A stretch of DNA of 64,000 nt from Rhodamnia argentea (GCF_020921035.1 NC_063151.1:4340001-4404000); one strand, 5' to 3'. Positions 36,389-49,014 are shown, numbered from the stretch's first letter. Notes: generated by a model from the letters alone, not told the origin. Made by a program: numbers and translations.

Positions 36389-38350
36389 GCAGGTCAGTCT
36401 CAAATTCGTTCAGGTCTTTCGTTAGAATATTATCTCTTTACCAGACTTGACCATCTTAAAGTAAAGCAAGATTAGACTTTATCAAAAGGAGAAAAGAAAG
36501 CAATAGATGGGTCTTTCTTTAGCATTATCTCAAGTCGTGATTCATGCAGCCTTTGTGGGACAGTCTCATCTGCAGTTCTTCTGAGGACAGAGTTGTTTTC
36601 ACGAGAAAATCTTCTGGTGAGTTTACTCAGCTGATACTTGGGTATGAGAAACGAAGCAAAAGATGGTTTGGCATTGGATTATCCGATTTAATCCAAACCT
36701 GCCGAAATTTGATTTTATGGTGTGGCTTGTTATATAGAAGAGGCTTCGAGTTCTTGAAAATTTGTGTGTTATATGCCATTTTTACTGCGACTCATGAGCC
36801 TCCACTTGGCTTGTTTAGTTAGTATTCGTTTATAATCTTTTCACTCGTACTTGATTGTTATTAGCTAACTCGATTTTCTGATGAACCCAACAATCAATAA
36901 GGACAGTAATCGCCTTAAGATTGTTGCAATACATATCACAATACTGTTTTCTGTAACTAGTAAATGTACTAGTCAACAATAATAACTCTAAGAAAGCACT
37001 AACAAATTAACTCCTACAAACGCAGCCACTAGATGGAGTGAATGGGTTAATGCCTAACTTTGCGCCGGGCATCGACTTAGGAAAGTCCCCGGGCCATCTT
37101 TTTGAAGAGATGCAGTCTCGGAAACGAGGAAATGCTTTGAGCTCGAGAGTTCCTCCACCCGATGCGATGAGGCAGAGTCATGTACGGAGCCTCCTTGGAC
37201 TCTCGCCAGAAGTTGCATTGGCCAACCGCCACAATCATTTGACTTTGTCTTGCATTTTGTGGGAAAAACCGAATGGATTATAACAAATTAAACATGATGT
37301 GAGGTACAGATTACCGAATCTCTTTAAGGCAATTAGTTTGTGCCAGCAGTGCTATGCAGACTCAAAATGTGTCCAAAGATACAACACCTCGAATCCATGA
37401 CTCAATCAAACCCTTCTCGAAACCGGCACACCTCGAGAACGACTACTGATGAACTAAAGAGACACGTCTTCTTAAAGACAATGAACTTGTTTCACGTGAA
37501 ATGAAGAGACAACTATTAAAACTGCTGTACATGAACGAAGAGATGTCTATTAAATCTTGCGCACGTGAATTGAAGAGACATGTCTCGGCGATTGTTGAGC
37601 CATTAATGACGCAAGCAGAAAAAATATATCTTGTTTTCCATTGATCAATTAACCCATAATTACAGCACCGCGAAGAATAATGTATGCCTGGAGGCTTTGC
37701 CGCGATAATTGGCTTATAAAAAAATGGAGGAGACTTGCCTTGCACTTGGATGGATAAAACGAAAAGCAGAACTAAGACCACCTGAGTGCCTACAATAATG
37801 CCCTCTTCACTTTTACAAAAGCCACTTTCTTTTTCGCTTGATAAGGTTGTCGCACGATTGATTAAAGTGTGTTGGACAATACTTTTGCCATGTAAAAACA
37901 GACTTTCTGACTTGAAGTATAGAAGCGTGGGTCATCAAGAGTCAGTTCATGCTGGGAATGTGATGATGATGTTTTTCACATTATGCAAGATCTGGGCAAG
38001 GGTCGGCCTTGCTAGCGCTCGGCCTCGCTCAGTGCCAGCCATCGACATAGGCCATGGAAGAGAAAAAAAGGACAGAAAAAATACCATAAGAAATTATATA
38101 AAGAAAATATCCTCTTCGGCGTTAGCAGTGCCACGTTGGACGACCAGCATCTACGTCAGTAATCTCTAATCAAAATTCTCGGATGGACTCAATTGGTACA
38201 AATACAAAAAGGTTTAAAACTAAACTGATATAATTAAAATGTTTAGGATTGAATTGGTACTGATATAACAGGTTAAGGACTTTTTTTAGTACACCAAGAG
38301 ACCATCTAAAGAAGATTTGCGTCTATGCTTCACAACTTTGAGAAGGGCTA

Positions 38351-38360
38351 TATATATAAG
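38351..38360 (+). promoter_or_regulatory. TATA box of RLP2-B
   Basis: 'TATATATAAG' about 50 bp upstream of ATG 38412, stronger than the equivalent in copy A ('CATAAATAAG'). Confidence 0.5.
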
Positions 38361-39821
38361 TTGGAGCACTCTCCACCACCAATAAACTCACTCGCACGCT
38401 AAAATACCAAAATGGGGTGGCATCAAATCCTCGGCCTCCTCTGTTTCCTCAAGTTCTTACGTTCCTCCCCTTCCTTCGCCTCGCCCCTTTGCCCTCCTGA
38501 GCAGCGAGATGCCTTGCTCCATTTTTGGAATTCCTTCGCGCTTGATGGCACAGCGTCCAACTATACTTGCGACAAGTATTCTTGGCATGACCCTTATCCA
38601 AAACCAAACTCATGGAACAAGGGCGTGGAGTGCTGCTCCTGGGACGGTGTCACTTGCAACTATGTCGCCGGTAACGTTATCGGCCTCGACCTCACTTGCA
38701 ATTGGTTTCGTGACACTCTCTATTCCAATGGCGACCTCCTTCTTCCAAAGCTCGAAAGGTTGGAGTTGCCTTTTTGCAACTTGACCAAGTTCCCCTATTT
38801 CTTGAACTCGTTAAATAGATTAACATATTTAGACCTCTCTTCCAATAGGATTAGTGGGGAGATCCCAACGTGGTTTTGGGGAATAAGCCACGATACATTG
38901 AAAATATTAGATCTTTCTGAGAACCTTCTGGAGGGAGGTATACCACAATTGCACTAGAAGCGATTGTCGGTTCTTTACCTTCAAACCAACTCATTCAAAG
39001 GACCACTCCCGATCCTTCCACCTTCTATTTTACAATTTCGTGCCGCCTACAATGGTTTCATGGGTGAGTTCCCCTCTTCAATTTGCCAGTTGAGTTCACT
39101 GTGGGCATCAGATTTGTCTAACAACAATCTCTCTGGGAATACGCCACCATGTTTTGGTAATTTAACCTATCTCCAGATTCTACACTTGAGCACAAATAAT
39201 TTCCAAGGGCCACTCCCGATCCCTTCACCTCTTGCTATGAAATTTAATGCCTCTGAAAATGATTTCACAGGTGAGATCCCCTATTCGATTTGCTAGTTGA
39301 GTAGAGTCAACAATAATCTTTACAGGAATTTGCCACCATGTTTTGGTAATATGACCAGTCTCTTCTATCTGGCATTGAGCAACAATAAACTACAAGGGTC
39401 ATTGCCGCGCTCCCTAGTCAAATGTGCGAAGTTGTCAATGTTGGTTCTCAATCACAACAAGTTCAGTGATATCTTCCCACATTGGCTGGAACTACCTTAT
39501 CCGGTGTACCTTCATTTGAATTCCAACAAATTTCATGGTAGGATCAACCTCACTGCATTTGGACTCTCCTTTCCTTACCTTGGTTCTTTATCTATTTCCA
39601 ACAACAATTTTACCAGACGGTGGCCCAAAAAGGTTTTCTCAAACAAATCATTGCTTCTAATAGATTTGTCCAACAAGAAGTTTGCAGGGCCGATTCCACT
39701 TCCATCTTCAGACGCATATTATTATTCCATTGCAAGTAATCATTTTACAGGAAAGATCCCTTCCTTGATATGCAATCCCACCAACCTCGAGGCCATTGAC
39801 TTGTCTGACAATGACTTAATA

Positions 39822-41171
39822 TAGACATGGCCAAATGGAACCGTAGGCCTGGAACCGGAACCAGTCCTTAAGGGCCGGTTTAGGCCGCGCATGGTAACCA
39901 TTCTATTCCGGAAAACCGATTCTCGATTAAAATGACATTTTCGATTCTGTTTCCGGATGAGTTTTAGAGAATCAGAACGCGTTTGATAACTATCCAAAAT
40001 TTATGTTCCTGGAATATAAACGCGTTTGATAACTACACAAAATTTCTGTTTCAAAAAACTGTTTCTCTTCCTAATTTTTTTCATTTAAGTCAAATAACTA
40101 TGTAGTTACTTTATAAAATTCCATCCTAAATTGAAGACTAATTTTCAATGCACACTAAAATAATTTAAAATACATTATTTTTTTTAGCATGTCATAAATG
40201 AAACACAAATTTTAATACATTATGTTTGAAGTTCGATTGAAGTATGGGACAGTTCTCATATTAAGAACTCATTTTTTTCTTTAAATGTTGCATTGTCCAA
40301 AATACATACAAATATAGAGGTTGAATAATCAAATTATCCACTAACAAAAAAAAAAATTATCCTCCTTGATACGAAGCACAAGTCCTTCACTATCATTTTG
40401 CAGCTTCTATCCTAAATCCAAGTGGGTGTTTAGCTTTAGCTCCACGTGCAGATATTTACACTTTGTGTCGCGCGGCTACGAGTATATATGTTATCATCCA
40501 TATGTTGGATTCTATCATCTTCTATGACATTTTTTACGGAAAAGTGAAATCTATGAAATCTAGAAAATTTAGGCCCAAATTTATGAAAATGAGGTTAAAC
40601 TAGCCTAATATAAGCTTATTCTATTTTTAGGGATTTTCTAAATTTTTTGTGATTTTTTAAAAAATTTCCAATTTTTTTTAATTTTTTTAATTTTTATTTT
40701 ATTTTATTTTTATTAGGTTGAGGGAAAGTAACGAGAGAACTGAAAGGGAAAAATGAGAGATGTGAGACTACATTTTGTTTTGTGATTCTCAAAAGTGAAT
40801 CTTTTTTCAAAATCAACTTTTTTTTTGTTCTAGATTTTGCTCTGAAACCGATTTTGATTCTCTAAAACCGATTCTGGGAATATAATCAGAATCAAATTTA
40901 TTTGCATTACCAAACACGATTCTCATCCTTTTTTGTTCCCGGAATCAGAATTAGAGAATGAGAATGGTTATCATGCAGGACCTTAGGTTCCGACCCGTTT
41001 TTTTTTTTAAAAGGGGGGGAGGCCCGGGGGAAAGAGCCGTTGGACTCGGGAACCGGAGGTTCCGAACCGGAACCAAAACAGGCCCGTAACCGCCTGTTCC
41101 ACCTTTTCGTGGAACCGGAACCGCCGGTTCCTGAACCGGAACTAGCGGTTCGGCTGAACCGGCCATGTCTA
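39822..41171. mobile_element. non-autonomous hAT element inside RLP2-B
   Basis: It is flanked by a perfect 8-bp duplication, acttaata, at 39814-39821 and 41172-41179. The left end is TAGACATGGCC and the right end is its exact complement, GGCCATGTCTA. Subterminal gaaccgg/ccggttc repeats match those of the hAT at 15389-18210, so both belong to one family. RLP2-A carries the uninterrupted site ('aatgacttaataggtag' near 12244). It has no transposase, and most of the interior is another element. Confidence 0.93.
39889..40976. mobile_element. second element nested in the hAT
   Basis: Inverted ends: the left is GCATGGTAACCATTCT and the reverse complement of the right is GCATGATAACCATTCT, followed on both sides by CCGGAA/GATTCT-rich sequence. 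The flanks aggccgc and aggacct could be an eroded target duplication of about 7 bp. The interior is AT-rich without an ORF. A nested insertion explains the 1350-bp size of the host hAT, which would otherwise be about 260 bp. Confidence 0.6.
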
Positions 41172-42320
41172 ACTTAATAGGTAGATTGCCTCTGTGCTTA
41201 CCAAATTTAAGCACTAGCATGTCAATTCTTAGGCTGCGAATAATCACTTTGAGGGCACAATTCCTCAAGAAGCAACTTGACGACTCTTGACTTGAGTCGA
41301 AATCGGTTTGAAGGTTTATTGCCCCGATCCCTTGTCAAATGCAAATATCTGGAAGTTCTGGATCTTAGTTCTAATCGGATAGAAGATACTTTTCTAAGTT
41401 GGTTGGGAGCGCTCCCGTAACTAAAAGTTCTCATTTTAAGGCCAAACAATTTTAAAGATCTTTTGAATATTTCTAGGGGAGCTCACCCCTTTCCCAAGTT
41501 GCGCATCTTGGACCTATCCAATGACAACTTCGACGGTCTTTTGCCGGACAACTTGATAATGAACTTTCAAGCCATGATGAATACCGAAAATGGGCAAGAC
41601 AAATCATTGTATATGACATGGTATCGAGAAGTGTATGTCCTATCGACATCATATGAAAATTCTGTGACCGTGACCATGAAAGGGCGAGAGATTAAGTTGG
41701 CAAAGATCTCGACCTTGCTCACAATTATTGACTTGTCCCACAACTCTTTCCAAGGAAATATTCCGGGAGTTATTGGATATCTTCGCTCTATCATAGGGCT
41801 CAACCTTTCTCACAACCATTGTACAGGTTCCATCCCTCCATCTCTAGGGAATCTGACTAATCTTGGATGGTTGGATCTCTCTTCGAATAGGCTTGGAGGG
41901 GTGATTCCTAGAAAATTGGGAGATTTGGCATCCCTTGGGTTCTTAAACCTCTCGAACAGCTAACTCATCAGTCGCATTCCTCAAGACAAGCAATTGAGCA
42001 CATTTTCAAGTGAGTCATTTATTGGGAATCCCAACTTATGTGGAACTCCATTGCCCAAAGCATGTATAGGCGATGTTCAACCTTCTCCACCACCGTCTTC
42101 ATTGACTTTCAACTCCGAAGGGCATGAGAGTTGGTTCAAACAGAAAGTAATCTGGATAGGTTATGCATCCGGACTTGTAATTGGGATTTCCATGGCATAC
42201 ATTGCATTTGAAACGGACAGGCCCGGATGACTCACGCGAGGTGTGAGAATGCTAGAGAGAAGTGCAGTCGAGTGGATGGAGAAGCCAAAGCCGAAGGTCA
42301 TCAAATTTCATGGACAATGA

Positions 42321-44229
42321 AGTTGTCCGGGGAGTTGTCTCTTTAGACTGTGCTATGTAGATTCAGTAAATAAAGATGTCATCATACCATCTTGGAGTGT
42401 CATTTCCCTTACGAAGGTTTGTTGCAGACTAGTAGTAGATTGTCAACTAGAAGCTATTCCACGTTGTCTTTGATCAAGAATATAGATCAAAGTGGAACGG
42501 ATAAATGTTGAATGCAATATTTAAAGTTTTCTCAAATTCAAACTAATTCTACTAAGAACTAATATGAGAGAGTGCCCTCCCCATGAGTGAAACGTTCAAA
42601 GTATCTTAAAAGTTGTCCACCATTTGTGAATTTTGAGGTTTTCACCGTTTGTGAGCGTCCTTGACAATGGACCTTGTTGATTGGTTATATAGCTCAAGTC
42701 GACCATCTTCGGTGCTCGCGTTCTTTCCATTTTAACTCGAGAGCTCTCCCGCAAAACTGGTCGCCCCACGAGTCCATTGCTTCAAGAGTATTAATTCTTG
42801 AGTTGCTCAAACATTGGGGAATCAAACCACTTAAATCCTTGATTTGAACAGATATGGTGTTGCACAATCGAGATAACATCTTGGTATCGGTGGAGTTATC
42901 ATCAACGTAGCTTGAGATACCTTGGAGTGGTGTTGACACTAAAAAATAATTTGCCCATCGGCACACTTGCCCGAGGCACGAGAGGAAGAGTTAAAGCAGA
43001 ATATCATGACACGAAAGAGTCACGTGCACCGCACATGGGGATTGTCATGGTTATCGACTTGCCATAAAGTGTTCAAGTTCTTATCGGCAATGATATAAGT
43101 TACCACCACATGTCAAGTTAGCAAGACACAATGATGGAATTGAAATAGTTTTGGATTTTGTCGCCAGCAACCAGAGATGCCACCAAAATTTGAAATATCT
43201 TTCTAAATACACACCAGAAGTGTTTATTTGAACATTCAACGAAAGAATAGCCATCGATAGTTACACAAGCGCCTACACAACTGCCTAAAGACTCAATCAT
43301 GAGATTCATGATGAAGAAAGAGCATGAGCATAATTAATAGAAGCGAGAAAGAGAAGATTCAAGCTCTTGCAAGTCATTGAAGGACCATCAACGGTTACAT
43401 GATTTGTTGTATATGCTAGAAATAACCTCCCGAAGACGTGGTCAAGCGGTTCATAAAGAACGGGGAACGTGGATGCAATCAATGAAGATCCTCTAAAAGT
43501 TGCAACCGTCAAAGAGCAGTTATCCATTCAACCACTATTAAAATACCATCAAGCATCAAACAGGAGATCCCCGAACAAATAAAACAAATATATCTTAGTC
43601 TTTATTTTTTGCATCGCACTTTAAATTCATTAACCGTAGCTTTCATAATTCACGTTGTCAAGTCAAACTCCGGAGTTTATCTTTGTCTCAGACAGTTTGC
43701 CATCGAGTCAAACTCCGGTATAGTGTTGAAGTATGTTCAGGCTTTGTCGTTGGGTCGAACTCCGGAAAGTTCGTATGCGTTGGTTCGTTTGTAAGAATTG
43801 TACTCCCTAAACCTTTCCATCAAATCAAACTCTGATTCGGTTTACGTTTGTGTAATTTTGTTGTCGAGTAAAACCAGGCTGATGCAAAACGCAAATAACA
43901 AGAATGGACATACGAAATGCCCATTTCGTTCCATTTTTAATCCACCTAGTCCAAGTTCATGTCTCAAACCGCGCTCTTTTCAGGCTAGTCTAGCCATGAA
44001 TCTACAAGTAGTCAATGACATACAGATCATACCATCATCCTTTGGGTTGCCAACGGATTGCTCTTTTTTACGGTATCTCCGCAAGAACAGAGTGAAAATT
44101 TGAAATGCAAAGCACACGAAATAATAACTACATGATAAAACCTAGCTTAGAAATCTCCATCCCTTTTGAGTCTCTTTTATTAGAAAGTTCAACCCAAAAA
44201 CTTAAACAAGCAAATAAAGGATTGGAAAG
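42321..44229. other. RLP2 downstream spacer, copy B
   Basis: It matches 13410-18530 of copy A without the hAT. It includes the 3' flank, the minus-strand LRR relic and the 'gagtcaaactc' repeats near 43670-43840. The empty hAT site is near 43963-43972 ('tctcaaaccgcgctc'). Confidence 0.6.
42630..43527 (-). pseudogene. decayed minus-strand RLP/LRR relic, copy B
   Basis: Counterpart of 14003-14945. The minus frame 42694-42966 retains IKDLSGLIPQCLSNSRINTL, an LRR with an LSG.IPQCL motif typical of Cf-type RLPs, followed by DSWGDQFCG. It runs opposite to the RLP2 pseudogene upstream, so the ancestral cluster had RLPs on both strands. Confidence 0.5.
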
Positions 44230-44408
44230 GTTTGAACTCGGGACCTCTAGCTTTGATACCGGTGTTGGGTGGTATTAGGCTAGGCCTCTCTCACATCAAA
44301 AGTCAGCCCAAAGAATGAGACTTTCCCTCACACTTATTAACCGACCAGCCCCTTCCACAACCGATCCGAGAGAACCTCAACAATCTCCCCCTTACACATC
44401 GGACCCTC
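44230..44408 (-). mobile_element. LTR relic with antisense primer site, copy B
   Basis: 'gctttgatacc' at 44250-44260, reverse complement 'ggtatcaaagc', is one mismatch from the usual tRNA-Met primer-site core. An LTR-like end ('ccacccaaca' on the minus strand) precedes it. It is better preserved than in copy A. Confidence 0.45.
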
Positions 44409-44632
44409 GATCGGAACCGTAACAACCCATATCCCTCCCATGTGACTATTAGATCGGACTTGTTGGTTAATTTACCAAAGACGAAAATGATAGATTTGAT
44501 ATTATGGATGATTGGTTACGCAGAGACCGTTTCGTTTTCATAGGTTGGTCTGGTATATTGTGTGTAGATGGAGGAAGCTACTGTGGGTAAATGGAGGAAG
44601 CCACTGTGTGTAGAAGAACTTTGATGTGAAAA
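44409..44632. repeat. single truncated unit of the ~500-bp repeat
   Basis: It starts 'cggaaccgtaacaacccata' and matches the first half of the units at 18691-21692, ending at 'gatgtgaaaa'. It has no CT tail. It marks the right end of the recognisable duplication. Confidence 0.85.
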
Positions 44633-44799
44633 TGCTTTAGTAGAAAAAGCTTTCTGATTTTAGGTGTTATAGGACCAGTAATGAATAGTTGCATAAAACG
44701 GACTTTTGAAAAGGCCCATTCGGTGCCATTACCTTGGGAATTAGCATATTTGAGATCAAAGCAGGTCTTTGAACTCAAACTAAATGAATAACATGAATA

Positions 44800-45300
44800 A
44801 ACTAGCACAAGTGTCTGGTCCGCCGTTGCCGGGCGACTTCTGGTTCGGTTTGGGTCGCTGGTCCAGTGGCTGAGCTTTTTTACGCCGAGTCCCAGGTCCA
44901 TGGGTGGGAATAGCGGTATAGCTTTAAACAGTTTAGCATCTCCATCAACTGATTTTCTCACCAAAAGATTTAGAAAGGTCAAACAGAAAAGTTTGTTCTT
45001 GTTCCAATCGAACTTCTCGTTATTGAAACTTCAACTTCTCTTGAGCTTCTCTAACAGCGATTCTTGTGCAAGTGAAAACATGACATTTTAGAGAACTTGT
45101 TCACCTTGAGACCAGAAAAGGAAATAGACAATAACCACAGAACTAGGATTTGGCAGAACAACAGTATTGGGCCTGTAGGCCGTTGGCCCTCCAATCATTC
45201 CAGATTGCTCTTGACTGGCAGGAAAGGCCCACATTTACCACAATGTAACCCTGGCCCTAACTAACGACTGGAATTATAGGATCAAAGTAGAATTTTTTTC
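44800..45300. repeat. diverged further copy of the 7680-8190 spacer
   Basis: 'agcacaagtgtctggtccgcc', 'ggtccatgggtgggaatagcgg' and 'ttgggcctgtaggccgttgg' with 'ccacaatgtaaccctggccc' align in order with 7670-8180 and 35240-35760, at clearly lower identity. The poly-A/T 'yaagagta' stretch of copies A and B is missing. It is the remains of an older unit. Confidence 0.75.
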
Positions 45301-48300
45301 GTTCTTTTGATATATGGCATGATATGTTGGAACGTAGTGATAACATTTTGGCGATAAATTGAAAATATTCTATGATATTGTCTTCGTCTTGGATGGAAGC
45401 ATAAAAAGAAAGAGAAGCTAAGATCATCGCAGACCAAAGTTATGGAATTAAACCAGTTGAGACTAGACGGCAATTGTTGACTGAAATTGTCCCCACTTTT
45501 ACCAATCAGAATTTTTTTCTTTTTCGAACATTAACCACCCAAATCGGTGTCCATCTAGGATTGTTCAAATTGGTAAAATCAATTCTTATTCTCTTGATTT
45601 TCTCTGGCAGTATATATTCAGGGCCATGTACATGAATTCTCTGGCTATAGTTGGAAGAAATGAGAAACAAATCGGCTTACAGTAAACAATCGACCAGACA
45701 TGTCCAGGAACGGACCCCATCATATCCAAAGGAGCATCGAACCTCTGATCAGTATGCGAGACAAAAGGACATATCGTAAGAAGTTGTCTGCCTCAACTTG
45801 CTGTGCTAGAGATAATAACAGCACGTGCTCTTGGACACTGAGCTTTAAGGTTTCCTTGTCGCATCTCTTATCGTATTCTTTCTCAATCTGATCCGAATAT
45901 TATTGTTATTATCAGCTAAAAAAAAAATAGAATGCACTCGGGATGTGAAGAGAAAGAATTTGAATGTCTGACTCAACTTGCGGTAATCCGGATAAGGTTT
46001 CATAAAGTCAAAGGCTCAAAAGAAGAGTACAACGTATGCATGGCTGGCGTGTCGTTGTGGCATGGAATCAATTATCATTAAACCGTATGACAGATAGACA
46101 AAAATAAACGGCTTTTGCTAAGAAGACTGGCCCCTTTTCTTGCTCTTCTCTGACCTTTTTCAAGTTTCTCACTACCCTTTTGGTGAGGTTTGTGCCTCAA
46201 CTTGCACCATATGTTGCCTCGAATGGAAGCAATGATTTAGGTGAGAACATGTGAAGGAACAAATAATCATAATTCAGGTACCAAAAAGTCTGGCTAAGAA
46301 TGGACTCCAGTTGGATACAATGACTTTAGGGAAAGATAGCTTTAACCAATCTTTGCATAGTTCCCGCCCAATACAAATGGCATGCAATCATGCCTCTCTT
46401 GAAGTAATCTATTTTGGGTATTAATTAATTCCTGATTGCGTGGAGTTAATCATGGGAATTAAGCACCAAATCCTCCTGATGTTTGTCTTTTTTCTGAAGT
46501 AATCTAGTTCTCCCTTGATTGAATCTTACTTAATTCTAGTCTCTGCGATATAATCTGCCGGAAAAATCCATATACATCTAGTGATGTTCAAAGACTGCGT
46601 GCCTGACCCACGATTCCTTTTTGTGCATCCCTATAGTTTTTCACGCCACTTCAGCGATTTATAATCAAAATTGGCCGAATAGACTGAATTGGTACAAATA
46701 CAAAAGGCTTAGAACTCAATTGGCAAAAAAAAAGGGTGTAGGACTGAATTGCCATAATTATAATATGTTTAGGATTTTTTTTATAATATCTCGACTGAGT
46801 CTGTAATACTTTGACAAGTTCTCTCTCTCAATATCTCTCGATCTCAAAACTTGAAGATATTTTGTTGACTTGCCATATTTCAATATAGAGATAGCTGGTC
46901 TTATCTTTGTTCCTGCAGTGACGCACCCAGATGGTTGATCTTAACCATCTCAGATTCTCAAATAATTGCTTAAATAACAGTAACACGAAATCGAAGATAA
47001 GAAAAAGAAGAAGAACTGTTCCCCGTTTGCTTATATTAGAGAAACCCTAATTACTGTCCTAGTCATAGAGATCAAATCCGCAAAACAAGGGGAACAATTA
47101 TAAGTTGCAGATTACTGGATAGGGTTTTGGCCCCACCAACAGGTACTCTTTTCCTAATTTTCTGGGTACGTACAAATTATGAAATAATAAGATAAGTTTT
47201 GAAGACAATGACACCCCCAGGCAAGTTGAATGAGCTGTGCAATCTCAACCAACATCAATTCTTTCGGTTAATAAAGTCCTGTCCAGCACTTTCAAAAGCA
47301 TCCAAAGTTTAAAAGATATTATGTGTACTCTTGTAATTATTCTAAAGAACCATAGAATTTCTTTTTATCAAAGTGATTTCGAAAGAATGATTGAGGCCAT
47401 CCGCCAAAAACTTTTCATTACGGTCCCAGAAGGACCACTAGTGATAAAATTAATAGGGTTCATCATCTTCATTGCAGGTGATAGCAATCATCATCGAGTC
47501 AATTCAAATTAGGGTCCCTAGGGATTTAACAAAGATCTAGTGAGGCAAATTAGAAAGCTTCGTGACACTCATGAAAAGAAATGTATGCAAAGGTAACATT
47601 ACCTTTTATTAAAACTATGCAGGCAATATTAAAGCTAATGTCGGGTTATAAAAAAAATCCCCACATCGAATTTGTCCCTAATAGCAAGATCTTTATTCAT
47701 TATTCGTTCACTCAAATCTTGATTCGTTGCTGTGCAAGAGCTCAAATGTCCCCAGTTTTATTCATTTATTAGATTGCATGTCGTTCCTTCTTAATGTCGC
47801 ATAATAGTCAAGAAGCACCGACAAAGAAAATGGTTAAGAATCAATCAAGATCGATCATAACTTCTTGCTCCCTCTCTTCTTCTTCTTCTTCTTCTTCTTC
47901 TTTTGGTTTTTTCTTGATCTTTTTTTTTTTTTTTTTGGGGGGGTGTGGGGGTTAGATTTTCTTGCTTTTTAATTCACTGCACAGGTGTTATGATAACTAA
48001 AAACAGAAAGACCGCTTCTCTCTCTTTCAAATTTTAAAACAAAAAAAAATAAAAAAAACTATTCAGAAATAAACTTAAATGCTATCGAATCACTCGACAG
48101 GAGAGATCTTTCCTTACTTGTTGACCGGCGAGGAGGGAAAAAAAACCGCCTTTTCCGGCGAACGAACCGGTCAGCGTCTTAATGAGTATAACCACTAAAC
48201 ATTTCCACAAATGACCCCACAATCCCATCCTCAAATTACAAGTACACCCCCCCATTCTGTTTGGTTGAGGTTTTGACCGATTCTGTCATCAAAATAGCTG

Positions 48301-49014
48301 ACTTCTCTCACTTGGTTGTACTTCGCCCCCCCTTTTTTTTTATTTTCTCTGTCTTTATTTTCATTTTTTTAAAATATTTCATTTTGATTATTTAGATTTA
48401 TTATTGAAACGACCCACCTGCCGATTTGCCAATGGGGGGACCTCTTATCCGAGACAGCAAGTGGGGTGGTCAAAGCGAACATCATCAAATTCAAATGCAG
48501 CACAGCAGCAATATGATTTCCACCTTCAAAGCGACATATCTTTTCCTTTTTTAAATTCTCTTGTATATCAGAACGAGATTGTATATTGCAAATTACAATG
48601 ACGTACAACGAAATGAATAGTTTTTTTTTGCATGTTCTCGATAAGGTCATATAAGGCCTTGAGATATGTGTCTTGTGCTCTCCCCCACATTGAATCTCTC
48701 AGGAAGATCCAACGGTCCGTGTTCGCAGAAGCAAGAAAATTGATCCGTGTGCATGCCACCTAAAAGATGCATTCGGCCGACACGTGTCCTCCAAACTCCA
48801 GTTCTAGCACGTTGGGATTTCGAAAAATTTTCGATTTTTTTTAGTAATCTTATGCTAAATTATTTCAAGGGTATACGAGTAAAACATTCGGTTAAGGTTG
48901 TTCGATCGAGGACGAAAAATGTTGCTGAAAAGTAGCTTAGTTTGTTACCTGCGATTTAGCTGTAATTCTTTCTCTTCTCTCTGTTTTGAAGGTTTTTGCT
49001 TGGAAGCTGATGTG
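45300..49014. other. gene-poor transition zone
   Basis: I see no gene. A copy of the 'gaattggtacaa' MITE-like repeat lies at about 46660-46790. A TTC microsatellite lies at about 47876-47901, followed by long T and G runs near 47919-47945. Short ORFs such as 47237-47512 show no family signature. This zone separates the RLP cluster from the single-copy gene block. Confidence 0.55.

Larger units (their letters stand above)
33481..38411. other. RLP1-RLP2 spacer, copy B
   Basis: It matches 6055-10829. It keeps about 205 bp at 34230-34430 that copy A has lost; this part resembles 300-460 of the window ('cctgcagtgtaatcaga', 'gattcaattcagtaacc'). An LTR primer-site relic lies at 35860-35872, the third-copy-related segment at 36440-36690 and the MITE-like repeat at 38185-38300. 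An 81-codon plus-strand ORF at 37038-37283 is open here but broken in copy A, and I do not recognise it. Confidence 0.6.
38412..42320 (+). pseudogene. LRR receptor-like protein pseudogene (RLP2, copy B), split by a transposon
   Basis: The N-terminal 181 codons are intact (signal peptide, N-cap CCSWDGVTC, about three LRRs) and end at TAG 38955-38957, the stop shared with copy A. Further lesions: TAG 39294-39296; an 18-nt deletion just after; a hAT insertion 39822-41171; deletions near 41240-41270; TAA 41418-41420; TAA 41961-41963; and TGA 42228-42230. The island, cap, transmembrane segment and KFHGQ end (TGA 42318-42320) are still recognisable. The lesions differ from those of copy A except the shared TAG, so most decay followed the duplication. 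Confidence 0.93.
27538..44632. repeat. segmental duplication, copy B
   Basis: Second, direct-orientation copy of 1-18913 at a few percent divergence. It contains RLP1-B, RLP2-B, the minus-strand LRR relic and one truncated unit of the tandem repeat. It alone carries the 1.35-kb hAT at 39822-41171. Clear identity with copy A ends at about 44632 ('gatgtgaaaa'). Confidence 0.95.

Noticed and set aside
45300..48960. tRNA, rRNA or microRNA genes in the transition zone
   Set aside because: I searched by eye for cloverleaf motifs and conserved rRNA sequence and found none that I could support.
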